Notes under the pieces: model-generated
What the model was told of the DNA's origin: nothing
Seen by the model: the letters and a program-made list of their open reading frames with translations, nothing else
Database searches by the model: none
Translations under genes and position numbers: made by a program
Assembly (NCBI GenBank): GCA_947460445.1
Contig: CANHHS010000041.1
Span: 1-12,387 of the forward strand
From: Opitutia bacterium
GTDB taxonomy: Bacteria; Verrucomicrobiota; Verrucomicrobiia; Opitutales; UBA953
DNA: 12,387 bases
Reading direction: 5' to 3'
In this document: piece after piece, positions 1 to 6,954 of the stretch
Layout of the letters: each line of letters opens with the position of its first letter
Numbering within the stretch: the stretch's first letter is position 1

Positions 1-485
1 CCACCTGCGACGGCTTTGATGATAACAGGGAAGCCAATCCGCTGGGCTTCTTTGATCGCCTCGCGTTGACCATCAACAGGGCCGTCAGTACCTGGCACTG
101 TTGGCACTTTTGCTTTTGCAGCGGTCTGTTTCGCGACGGCTTTGTCACCCATTAAGCGAATATGCTCAGGCCGAGGGCCGATAAATTTGATATTTGCGGC
201 AGCGCATTTCTCTGCAAAGCCCGCTTTCTCTGAAAGGAATCCGTAGCCTGGGTGGATAGCGTCGACGTTGGTGATTTCTGCGGCGGAGATGATACGATCT
301 TCGCGGAGGTAAGAGTCTTTACTTGGGCCAGGTCCGATACAGACAGCTTCGTCAGCTAACTGTACGTGTAACGATTGTTCGTCGGCCTGCGAATAGACGG
401 CGACAGTTTTGATACCAAGCTCGCGACAAGCTCGGATGACCCGAAGCGCAATTTCGCCTCGGTTGGCGATAAGGATTTTATTCAT
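1..485 (-). CDS. accC: Biotin carboxylase subunit of acetyl-CoA carboxylase, N-terminal part (cut by window edge)
   Basis: Biotin carboxylase uses ATP and bicarbonate to carboxylate the biotin on AccB, the first half of acetyl-CoA carboxylase and the entry step of fatty acid synthesis in the cytoplasm. About 161 residues are present; the gene runs off the window at position 1. It starts at ATG (483-485) with the family's typical N-terminus MNKILIANRGEIALRVIRAC. The biotin-carboxylase N domain follows, with HPGYGFLSE at about residues 78-86. The start of the ATP-grasp domain is visible, with LMGDK (K115) and VIIKA (K157), matching E. coli Lys116 and Lys159 that contact ATP. The frame is open to the edge. 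It lies 17 nt downstream of accB, with a weak AGG 7 nt before the ATG, so the two genes almost certainly share a transcript. Identification is firm; the catalytic and C-terminal parts cannot be seen. Confidence 0.96.
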   Translation of the reverse strand, partial: MNKILIANRGEIALRVIRACRELGIKTVAVYSQADEQSLHVQLADEAVCIGPGPSKDSYLREDRIISAAEITNVDAIHPGYGFLSEKAGFAEKCAAANIKFIGPRPEHIRLMGDKAVAKQTAAKAKVPTVPGTDGPVDGQREAIKEAQRIGFPVIIKAVAG

Positions 486-502
486 GCGAAGACCTGATCG
501 AA

Positions 503-976
503 TTAGTTAGCCTTAACCCGGAAGAGGGCTTGGCCGAACTCGACAGAGGTTCCACTTGCCACGAGGCATTCGACAACGGTTCCGGTCACCTCGGCCTGAA
601 TTTCATTCATCACCTTCATGGCTTCGATGATGCAAACATTGGTATCACTCTTAATTTGACTGCCTACCCCGACAAAGGGAGGGGCGTCGGGCGAGGCGGC
701 ACTGTAGAATGTGCCTACCATCGGGGAGGTGATGGTTTTGAGAGAGGGGTCCGCGGCGACGGGCGCAGGGGCTGGGGCGGGCTGACTGACAGGGGCAGCT
801 TGATGAGCGGCTGGGGCGGGCTGGCTGACAGGGGCAGCCGTTGTAACGGTCTGTGTGGCCTTGCCGGGCACGTCCCGCTTGATGCGGAGCTTAAATTCTT
901 GGTCTTGGATCTCGAATTCGGACAAGTCCGACTTCTTCATTAAATCCACGACCTGTTTGATTTTTTGGAGGTCCAA
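503..976 (-). CDS. accB: Biotin carboxyl carrier protein of acetyl-CoA carboxylase
   Basis: AccB carries the biotin that shuttles CO2 from biotin carboxylase to the carboxyltransferase. The 157-residue length is normal for the family. The N-terminal segment (1-35) begins MDLQKIKQVVDLMKKSDLSE, as in other AccB proteins. Residues 40-75 are a Pro/Ala-rich flexible linker containing a duplicated unit. Residues 78-157 form the biotinyl domain, with the thumb region SPMVGTFYSAASPDAPPF (84-101) and the biotinylation motif EAMKVMNEI, biotinyl lysine K121 (E. coli K122). The start is TTG (974-976). It is favoured because the family N-terminus begins exactly there and a GAGGA Shine-Dalgarno (984-988) sits 7 nt upstream. 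accC follows after 17 nt. The upstream gap of 124 nt may hold its own promoter. A 137-residue open frame on the opposite strand is only a shadow. Confidence 0.97.
   Translation of the reverse strand: MDLQKIKQVVDLMKKSDLSEFEIQDQEFKLRIKRDVPGKATQTVTTAAPVSQPAPAAHQAAPVSQPAPAPAPVAADPSLKTITSPMVGTFYSAASPDAPPFVGVGSQIKSDTNVCIIEAMKVMNEIQAEVTGTVVECLVASGTSVEFGQALFRVKAN
771..838. repeat. Two-copy direct repeat in the accB linker
   Basis: A 29-nt sequence at 771-799 recurs at 810-838 with a single mismatch (ctgactgac against ctggctgac), giving a 39-nt period. On the accB strand it encodes two copies of APVSQPAPA, a 13-residue unit in the Pro/Ala-rich linker. This is a typical in-frame linker duplication and could vary in copy number between strains. 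Confidence 0.85.
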
Positions 977-983
977 GTTTGTG

Positions 984-988
984 TCCTC
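984..988 (-). promoter_or_regulatory. Ribosome binding site deciding the TTG start of accB
   Basis: On the minus strand the sequence reads ctgaGGAcacaaac followed by TTG. GAGGA lies 7 nt before the codon. No ATG or GTG in frame sits at the conserved N-terminus of AccB, so this site supports the rare TTG start. It is the clearest Shine-Dalgarno in the window; most neighbouring genes have none that is recognisable. Confidence 0.7.
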
Positions 989-1008
989 AGTTAGGTTTGT
1001 GAACAGAC

Positions 1009-1038
1009 TAAATAGAGGTATCCCAAGCAGGTAATCAA
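1009..1038 (-). promoter_or_regulatory. Possible accB promoter
   Basis: On the minus strand TTGATT (1033-1038) and TATTTA (1009-1014) are separated by 18 nt, placing a start site near 1000-1003, about 25 nt before the accB TTG. The hexamers match the sigma-70 consensus only at 4/6 and 3/6. The call rests mainly on position in the only non-coding gap upstream of accB. accB might instead be read through from the operon upstream. Confidence 0.25.
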
Positions 1039-1060
1039 CCCCTTAGTTACCCTGCCTCTA
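1013..1060. repeat. Imperfect inverted repeat in the accB upstream region
   Basis: TAGAGG (1013-1018) pairs with CCTCTA (1055-1060). Inside them CAG-GTAA (1028-1034) pairs with TTAC-c-CTG (1047-1054) around a 12-nt loop. A 9-nt bulge lies on one side only (1019-1027), so the structure is imperfect. It could be a leader structure, an operator or chance; it overlaps the proposed accB promoter. Confidence 0.4.
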
Positions 1061-1070
1061 AATAACAACT

Positions 1071-1095
1071 TAAGTCACTATAAATAAGTGACTTA
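1071..1095. repeat. Perfect 9-bp inverted repeat between the AsmA-like gene and accB
   Basis: TAAGTCACT (1071-1079) and AGTGACTTA (1087-1095) are exact reverse complements around a 7-nt A/T spacer, ATAAATA. It begins 5 nt past the stop codon of the AsmA-like gene. The stem is A/T-rich and is not followed by a clean T-run on the minus strand, so it is not a textbook terminator. The minus strand also carries TATAGT (1077-1082), a near-consensus -10 hexamer, inside the repeat, so an operator over a promoter is an alternative. The repeat is directly visible; its role is open. Confidence 0.75.
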
Positions 1096-1100
1096 TGAAA

Positions 1101-3671
1101 CTATTTAGTTGGCTTTTTTAGACTAACCTGGGGTTTGCGCATATTACCCCCTACGTATACATTTATCATGCTGGCTATCAATCGGTTAGGATTCAATAGC
1201 CCTAACGGTCCAAAGGCCGAAGGTGCCACTTTCATTTGCCCAGCCAAGTCCAAGGTGCCATCTCGAAGGCTTATATTGCCCTTAAATTTAAGTGATGCGC
1301 TGGGTCCGGTCAGGTCTAGCCGTTTAACCTCAGCCAAACCAGCTCTGCAGCGTAGGCTCAGTTCCGCTTTTTCGAGGGGGTAACTTGAGAATCCAATGCC
1401 CAGGGCATCAAGTCCTTCTGACAGCCCCCCTAGGAGATGGACCGTCTTTAAATGTGGGTCAGTAAGAACGGCATACCCATCACCCTCGGTCGCCCAAGGC
1501 GCGCTAAAGTCGATCGTCCCTTTATAAGACGCCATGAGATTCGACTTATCTTTTGTCCGTTGTTTTTCAGCGACCCGACCCTGGATGTTTGCGGCTAAAT
1601 TCATAAGACCTGTTCGACTCCAGTCGACCATGGTAACAGAAAGGGTGTTTTGGTGGGACATGTCTCCTTTTAGATCCACGGTCGTGCGACCTCCGCTAAC
1701 TCCGCCGGTGGCATGGATGGCGATTTCAGAGCCTGTAGGATTTTTGGTTAGCTCGAGCTCGAGGCCGTCGACACACACGCCTGCAATGGTCGCTGGCTCA
1801 ATTGCGCTGAGGTGTAATTGAAGCGACCGATCGGCTTCGAGGGTTAAGCGAACGAGTGGCTTCGGAAATTTCCATTCGCGAAGTTCGTTCGCTAGGTTGA
1901 TGTCGTGGAGGCGTAAAAGAAAAGCAGGCTGAATATCCCCTTCGACAGTGATGCGTGGTTGTCCGTTCCACTCAGCCTTCAGGGAGTCCCATTCAATCGT
2001 GCCGCGAGCGCTTCCCGCATCGCGGCCTTCGAGCTCACCGCGCAATGAATCGATCCTCACCGTTGTGTTTTTAGGCGTATGGAATACGCAAAGGTCGGCA
2101 GACGAAAATCGGCCGCCCATAAAGCCGAAGTTTTCAAGTTGTACCCGGACAGAGACTTTATCGGCGTAAGCCGCACCCCATTTACCTTTTACGAGTACGT
2201 CCGCGTGAGGACGTGTTCCGGTTGTCGATAAATCAAAACGCGACCAAAGATCTTTCCACCAGTCACCGAGCAAGCCATTTAAGCAGGAAGTGTTAACCGG
2301 GTTCCCTTCGGTTGAGTTTAAGCGGATCGTATACGTATCGTCGGCGTGAAGCCCTCCTTCAATTTCGCCACATAAGCCAGCGAGGTTAAGACGGTGCAGG
2401 CTTAAGTTATTTTTAGCCGTCGAAAATACAAAGTCCCCTGTGAATGTTGCAAAGGCGTTTTCTGGGCGAATGCGCGAAGGGCGAATGTCATTCCACCCTA
2501 ATTTGGAAAACGCGAACGACCCATGGCCGCGAAGATGCCCATTTTTATTCCGCGAAACTTCTGCTCCGGAAAAATCAATTGGCCCGCTTAAATCGACGCC
2601 AATTTTTCTCGTACTTTCCGCTATCGAAGCAAAACGGAGTAAGTCACTAGCAGCAATATGGGCGTAACCGTCTTTGGCTGCTATCTGCTCGCTGTCTGTC
2701 GTTATATTTGTCTGTAGCCATGAGTCTTTGGTCGTGAGCTTTAGGGTAAGCGACTGTGCGGACGCATCGTGCCATGTGCTATGGATGTGCGCGTTCATGT
2801 GGACAAGGCCGTCTACCTGGATGTTGGCGAGGTAGGCATTGATGGATCCTAGGTCATTGATAAGGACCCATGCATCTTGTGCGGTTGCGTCCCAGGCACG
2901 TAGGCCTTGGAGGTGAAGTTGGGCGCGCAGTGATTGATCGAACGTGGCGCGCACTGCGCCGCGCCGCGCGGTCAATGGCAGCGAGCTGATGGATGTGGGG
3001 TTTTCGATAAAGTCGGCCGAGAGTTGTGCTACGTGATTCGGGCCAGACACATTTAGAATAGCGGAGCCTTCAAGTGCCCGTAAGGCCTTGAGGCAGTTTA
3101 TCGCGAGCGAGCGCTCCCAATGTAATGCTGGGGTAACTTCGAGTGACTCTTTTGGTTCAACTGAAAGTTGCTTGGGCGGCAGGACGACATCTGCCCGCAG
3201 TACCATTGAGCCGATGCGCGCGGCAGCTTGTGCCACAAGAATACCATTTGTGTTTGCGAGTCGGATAACAAAGTCGTCGCACGCGGTTATTTCATTCAGT
3301 TCACCCAGAGTGCCCCGCCCGCGAGCTTCCATCGTCTGCAGTTCTAACTTTCCAGTTAATAGGTCAATCCAGCTAACCGTGAAATCCAAGTCTGCATAAA
3401 GCGCATCCCCAGGGTGTTGGTCGTGGACGAGCCGCGCGCCGCCTAAGCGGATACGACCGTAGTTATCGATGGTTGCTTCGCGACACGTAAACGAAAGTTG
3501 TCCGGCAAGAACTTCGGATAATGCGCTGAGAGTTGCTGGGGGTAGGCGCGTCGGCGTGCGATGTGAAACAATCCAAAGAGCCGCGAGTTGCCCAATAAGT
3601 AGTACGCAGAGAAACGTACGGACGATAACTTTTGTCCACAGACAGGCAATTTTTAGCAACAATTTGCCCAT
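1101..3671 (-). CDS. Large AsmA-like (AsmA/TamB/YhdP superfamily) envelope protein
   Basis: This is a large protein of 856 residues from the ATG at 3671. It has a short basic N-terminus, one membrane segment at about residues 15-36, and a long exported region that is mostly beta-strand-like with no cofactor motifs. The last ~136 residues end in a stretch like AsmA-type C-terminal domains: alternating strands, then GTLDLAGQMKVAP, a small loop with LLNPNRL, and a final GGNMRKPQVSLKKP strand. Family members are anchored in the inner membrane, span the periplasm and have been linked to phospholipid transport or outer-membrane assembly. An upstream in-frame ATG at 3749 would add 26 residues before the membrane segment and overlap the preceding gene by 74 nt. 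I prefer 3671, which leaves a 4-nt gap. No clear Shine-Dalgarno precedes either start. It is the last gene of the six-gene operon. The superfamily call is by pattern only, so the exact subfamily is uncertain. Confidence 0.75.
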   Translation of the reverse strand: MGKLLLKIACLWTKVIVRTFLCVLLIGQLAALWIVSHRTPTRLPPATLSALSEVLAGQLSFTCREATIDNYGRIRLGGARLVHDQHPGDALYADLDFTVSWIDLLTGKLELQTMEARGRGTLGELNEITACDDFVIRLANTNGILVAQAAARIGSMVLRADVVLPPKQLSVEPKESLEVTPALHWERSLAINCLKALRALEGSAILNVSGPNHVAQLSADFIENPTSISSLPLTARRGAVRATFDQSLRAQLHLQGLRAWDATAQDAWVLINDLGSINAYLANIQVDGLVHMNAHIHSTWHDASAQSLTLKLTTKDSWLQTNITTDSEQIAAKDGYAHIAASDLLRFASIAESTRKIGVDLSGPIDFSGAEVSRNKNGHLRGHGSFAFSKLGWNDIRPSRIRPENAFATFTGDFVFSTAKNNLSLHRLNLAGLCGEIEGGLHADDTYTIRLNSTEGNPVNTSCLNGLLGDWWKDLWSRFDLSTTGTRPHADVLVKGKWGAAYADKVSVRVQLENFGFMGGRFSSADLCVFHTPKNTTVRIDSLRGELEGRDAGSARGTIEWDSLKAEWNGQPRITVEGDIQPAFLLRLHDINLANELREWKFPKPLVRLTLEADRSLQLHLSAIEPATIAGVCVDGLELELTKNPTGSEIAIHATGGVSGGRTTVDLKGDMSHQNTLSVTMVDWSRTGLMNLAANIQGRVAEKQRTKDKSNLMASYKGTIDFSAPWATEGDGYAVLTDPHLKTVHLLGGLSEGLDALGIGFSSYPLEKAELSLRCRAGLAEVKRLDLTGPSASLKFKGNISLRDGTLDLAGQMKVAPSAFGPLGLLNPNRLIASMINVYVGGNMRKPQVSLKKPTK

Positions 3672-3675
3672 GCGC

Positions 3676-5445
3676 TTAAAGACTAGACCAAGGTGCGAGT
3701 GCCTCGATGAGTGTTGGCTCGGGAACAAATTCCGTACCGTCCGATTCATCTAAGAGGATAATCGTATTCGGCCCTTGGGCGCGGCTAACGCGGTAGTTTC
3801 TCGTCGTTTCACTTGCCCCTGCTGCGCCCGCCGCGGAGCGATCGGTAACGCGAATCGAGAACGACCAAACGGGCTTTTCTTTTGCGAAAGGTAGATTGCT
3901 TGAAGAGAAACTATGTGCCTGAACCAGTGATAGGCTCGCGGCAAGTTGTGCGGCCTGAGCGCTGCTAATCTCGCCTTCGGCTGCCCAGCGTGTGTCGGTG
4001 CCAAGTCGCGCTTCCGCAATCGTTTTTCCCGCAGCATTTATCAACGTAACGCGGGCGACTTGTGTGCCGGCTGGTAGGCGAGCCAATGTTTCCGTTCGCC
4101 AATCTTGAGGTGAAACGGAAATCCAGCGATCGACGCCTTGCTCAATTGCACAAACTTGAGGTTCGCCATTGAGGGAGCGTATAAAGATTCGTCCGCCCGC
4201 TGGATCAGGGCTGATCTCGTAGGTTAACTTGCCTGTGGCGAAATCCAATTCGACTTTGCTCCATTCTGCATCGGGTGCAGCCCCAGTGGATTTATTGTCA
4301 GAAACCCGCAGGGCAGTGAGCAGTCGCAGGAATTGTTGGGCCCGACCTACGCTGACTTCTAGACGACGGGTTGCGGTTGAGCCTGCGAGAACGGGCATTT
4401 CCCAGCGTCCCGTTGCGCCGGCGGCATCGATACGGTGTAAGGTGAGAGAGCGCCCATCGCGTTTATTCGTGAGGGTGATGCCTTTGACACCAGCGGGGTC
4501 AAAGTCGCAGGGTTGTCGTGACCGCAACTGATTCGCGGGATTCTCCCAGGCAGCCAAAACTTGTTGTTCTAAAAGAAATGGCTGGCTCGGGTTATCTTCT
4601 AAACATGCTTCGCAGAGCCCGTCTTTAGCTGGCCAAATCATCAAAACCTGGCGTCGGTTAACGCCTTCAACGGAGATGCGCATCGCAGGTTTTTCCGCCG
4701 CCGTTGTGCGCCGCGGTAAAAAGCGTGCGACATGTAGGTCGCTTAAGCTAGCAACAGCACGAGGGGTAAGTTCGACATCTGCCGCAAAGTCTAGCGGTGC
4801 TTCAAAATGCCATGCAGGTGCAGATTCTGTACGGCCAATTTTTTCCCGACTTTCTAAGATAAGCCCCCAGCGCTGCTCTTTGCCATTAGCATCTGTTTGA
4901 CGAATACCGATTGCGCGTACTTCGAAGGCTGGGATATCAAATACCGCATCCATGCGGTACGCTTCTGGTGTACTGTTGAGTGCTTTGAGTAGCGGCTCGC
5001 CGGCCGTTCCGATGCCACGTTCACCGCCGTCGAGCCGCAGGGTTCGGGTGCCAGGATTGCTGCCGTGCAACGTTACGTTGGCGATCACGGATTGACCATT
5101 GTCTGCGCCAACTTGAACTTTCCATTTTTCGGCAGATGCCGCGGGAAGGGATGCGTCGATGAAGCGCGCATTGGCTTCGCGAACTAAAGCGAGCTCACCA
5201 AGGAGCCGTTGCACTTCCCAAGGATTTGCGGGCCACGTGTAAGGCTGTGTGACGGACCAACCCGCATTCTGACGCTCGAGTCGAATGTGTCCTGACGGGC
5301 CATCAATTTCTATCAAGTTTGGTTGGGTCGGAAATGTTAAGCCGCGAAAAGTATTATCCTGACTGCTTGGCATCGCCCACCAAATGATCAATCCGCAGGC
5401 GAGATTGGCCAAAATTAAAAAAAGGGTAGTCCGCGTGATGCGCAT
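3676..5445 (-). CDS. DUF4340 domain-containing membrane-anchored protein
   Basis: A 589-residue protein with an N-terminal membrane segment (about 6-25) and a large presumably periplasmic region. The first module (about 44-98) has the DUF4340 pattern: an IEIDGPSGHIRLER strand pair, a GW followed by VTQP, PANPWEVQRLLGELALV helix, then ARFI. Similar modules seem to recur at about 320-384 and 463-513. DUF4340 proteins are of unknown function but are commonly encoded beside ABC ATPase, permease and GldG-like genes, exactly as here. Four cysteines lie in the exported region: C278 and C281 (CEAC), C313 and C432. This could allow disulfides. The gene follows the GldG-like gene by 6 nt and precedes the AsmA-like gene by 4 nt. 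The ATG start puts the membrane segment at the very N-terminus, but no convincing Shine-Dalgarno is seen. Domain assignment is fairly sure; biochemical role unknown. Confidence 0.85.
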   Translation of the reverse strand: MRITRTTLFLILANLACGLIIWWAMPSSQDNTFRGLTFPTQPNLIEIDGPSGHIRLERQNAGWSVTQPYTWPANPWEVQRLLGELALVREANARFIDASLPAASAEKWKVQVGADNGQSVIANVTLHGSNPGTRTLRLDGGERGIGTAGEPLLKALNSTPEAYRMDAVFDIPAFEVRAIGIRQTDANGKEQRWGLILESREKIGRTESAPAWHFEAPLDFAADVELTPRAVASLSDLHVARFLPRRTTAAEKPAMRISVEGVNRRQVLMIWPAKDGLCEACLEDNPSQPFLLEQQVLAAWENPANQLRSRQPCDFDPAGVKGITLTNKRDGRSLTLHRIDAAGATGRWEMPVLAGSTATRRLEVSVGRAQQFLRLLTALRVSDNKSTGAAPDAEWSKVELDFATGKLTYEISPDPAGGRIFIRSLNGEPQVCAIEQGVDRWISVSPQDWRTETLARLPAGTQVARVTLINAAGKTIAEARLGTDTRWAAEGEISSAQAAQLAASLSLVQAHSFSSSNLPFAKEKPVWSFSIRVTDRSAAGAAGASETTRNYRVSRAQGPNTIILLDESDGTEFVPEPTLIEALAPWSSL

Positions 5446-5451
5446 GCCGCT

Positions 5452-6948
5452 TTAACTTCTACGTCGCCAGGCCGAGACGGCAAGCCCGACGGCAGCAATC
5501 AGCAAAGGCACAATTGCAAATCGCCAGCCAAGTGAGACCAGTTGCGAGGTTGCGGCTGTCAGCGTGAAATTATACTGTGGTCGAGGGGGGATGGAGACGG
5601 TTCGCTCTCGTCCGCCCAACCAAAGGATAGATTGCAGCAAGAAGGCCCGGTTGCCCCCGCGCGCGACGCGTGCATTGGCAGCAATTTCTGACGACCCTAT
5701 CACGACGAGTCGACCGGCCTCGGTTCCTGCGTTCGCCGTTAAGCCTGTGCGACGCTCGGCCGCAATTGCCATGCAAACAGGCCCTGCCATATCTCTGGCC
5801 GGGTCGAAGCGCGGCGGCTGTTGGCGAGAGTCGGTTTCGCTCCAAGACTCTACCGAGCTATAGACCATTTGCCAAACAGCCAAGGTGCTATCCGGCGCGC
5901 TGCCTAAATCAAAAGTGACTGGGCGTAGGCGGCTGGCGACGAGCGGCAGGTCAAGTGTCGCCAAAACCGAAGCAATTGCGTGTAGTTTCGTATCGAGGTT
6001 TCGCAGTGCAATATCACCGTCGGGCAGGCGACGTGACATGTCGGGTTCATGCACTTGTGCTTCTGGGGAAAAAATGGCCCAGCTTTCTAAGACAGCGTTT
6101 AAGCCATGTTCACGGCCTGGATCAAGCAGCAGGAGCACATGCCCATTGCGGTCGTAAAGGTAGGCGCGAATCAGCTCGGCTTCAGCGGGTGAAAATGCAG
6201 ACACGGGCCCAGCGATGACCACGACAGAGGCGTCACGCGGGACTCCACCGGTTAAAGTGAGCGGGCGCACATCAACATTCGCGAGACGTAGTTGACGGCT
6301 CAGCTGACTGAGGCCACGTGCAGCCGAGGCATCATCTGGCGCAAGCTCGCCATGGCCACGCGTTACATAACAAATAATCGGTCGATCGTCGGTAACCTGT
6401 ATCAGTGCACTCAGGAGCGCTTCTTCAATTCGGCCTGCTTCAGCCAAAGCCGTAATTTCAGGGAAAGTAAGGATGCGTTGGCGAGTGCCGCACGATAAAA
6501 TGATCGCGGCTTCGGGAGGAATTGGGCCATGCCGTGCAGCAAGCTCGGTCAAGACGGGCGTATTCCGTCCACCCCCTGCTCGCACGACACGCAGCCATCC
6601 GTGCGATGATTTAGAGACCTCCAATTCAACGGCATCTAAAAGGCGACCCGATTGGCGTTCCGCTGTTCGTTGATCCTCATTTTCACCTGCTTCGAGTTCA
6701 ACGGCTGTGACCCATGCATTGTTGTCCAGACGATCCGGTGCGCGGCGCGCAATCTCTGACAATAACTTAACGGATTCTTCAGCCAAGGAGTGCCGTGAGT
6801 CTTTCGTTAAGTCTTGGCGTAAACGCAGCGCTGGAACGCCTGAGAGCGCGTTGAGCCCAAATGCTAACGCAATCGCTAAAACGATTTGCAGCCAGCGATT
6901 CGTTAGTCGGCCCTTACGTGTTTCGGAAAAATCGTCGTGCGTGCGCAT
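5452..6948 (-). CDS. GldG-like ABC transporter auxiliary protein
   Basis: A 498-residue protein with the layout of the GldG / ABC_transp_aux family: a membrane segment near the N-terminus (about 19-38), a large exported domain, and a second membrane segment at the C-terminus (about 474-493) ending in AWRRRS. Visible family signatures are LTKDSRHSL (47-55, the usual 'LT.d.ryslS' position), CYVTRGHGE (193-201, the conserved GHGE loop) and VVVIAGP followed by FSPAEAELIRAYL and HVLLLLDP (242-277). A late segment reads RLVVIGSSEIAAN then GNRAFLLQSILWLGG. In Flavobacterium GldG works with the GldA ATPase and GldF permease. Homologues are widespread in non-gliding bacteria, where the substrate is unknown. 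It sits 6 nt after the permease gene and 6 nt before the DUF4340 gene, with no recognisable Shine-Dalgarno, so translational coupling is likely. Family call strong, function inferred. Confidence 0.9.
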   Translation of the reverse strand: MRTHDDFSETRKGRLTNRWLQIVLAIALAFGLNALSGVPALRLRQDLTKDSRHSLAEESVKLLSEIARRAPDRLDNNAWVTAVELEAGENEDQRTAERQSGRLLDAVELEVSKSSHGWLRVVRAGGGRNTPVLTELAARHGPIPPEAAIILSCGTRQRILTFPEITALAEAGRIEEALLSALIQVTDDRPIICYVTRGHGELAPDDASAARGLSQLSRQLRLANVDVRPLTLTGGVPRDASVVVIAGPVSAFSPAEAELIRAYLYDRNGHVLLLLDPGREHGLNAVLESWAIFSPEAQVHEPDMSRRLPDGDIALRNLDTKLHAIASVLATLDLPLVASRLRPVTFDLGSAPDSTLAVWQMVYSSVESWSETDSRQQPPRFDPARDMAGPVCMAIAAERRTGLTANAGTEAGRLVVIGSSEIAANARVARGGNRAFLLQSILWLGGRERTVSIPPRPQYNFTLTAATSQLVSLGWRFAIVPLLIAAVGLAVSAWRRRS

Positions 6949-6954
6949 GGATTT

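Noticed and set aside
530..943. 137-residue plus-strand open frame across accB
   Set aside because: It is the reverse strand of a clearly identified accB; the Gly/Arg-rich product mirrors the Pro/Ala linker and has no family signature or ribosome site.
1071..1095. Perfect inverted repeat as a standard rho-independent terminator
   Set aside because: The stem is A/T-rich and no continuous T-run follows on the minus strand; listed as an inverted repeat of unknown role instead.
3750..4037. 95-residue minus-strand frame ending where the long AsmA-like start begins
   Set aside because: Lies in another frame inside the DUF4340 gene, is strongly basic with no domain, and would break the regular 2-7 nt spacing of the operon.
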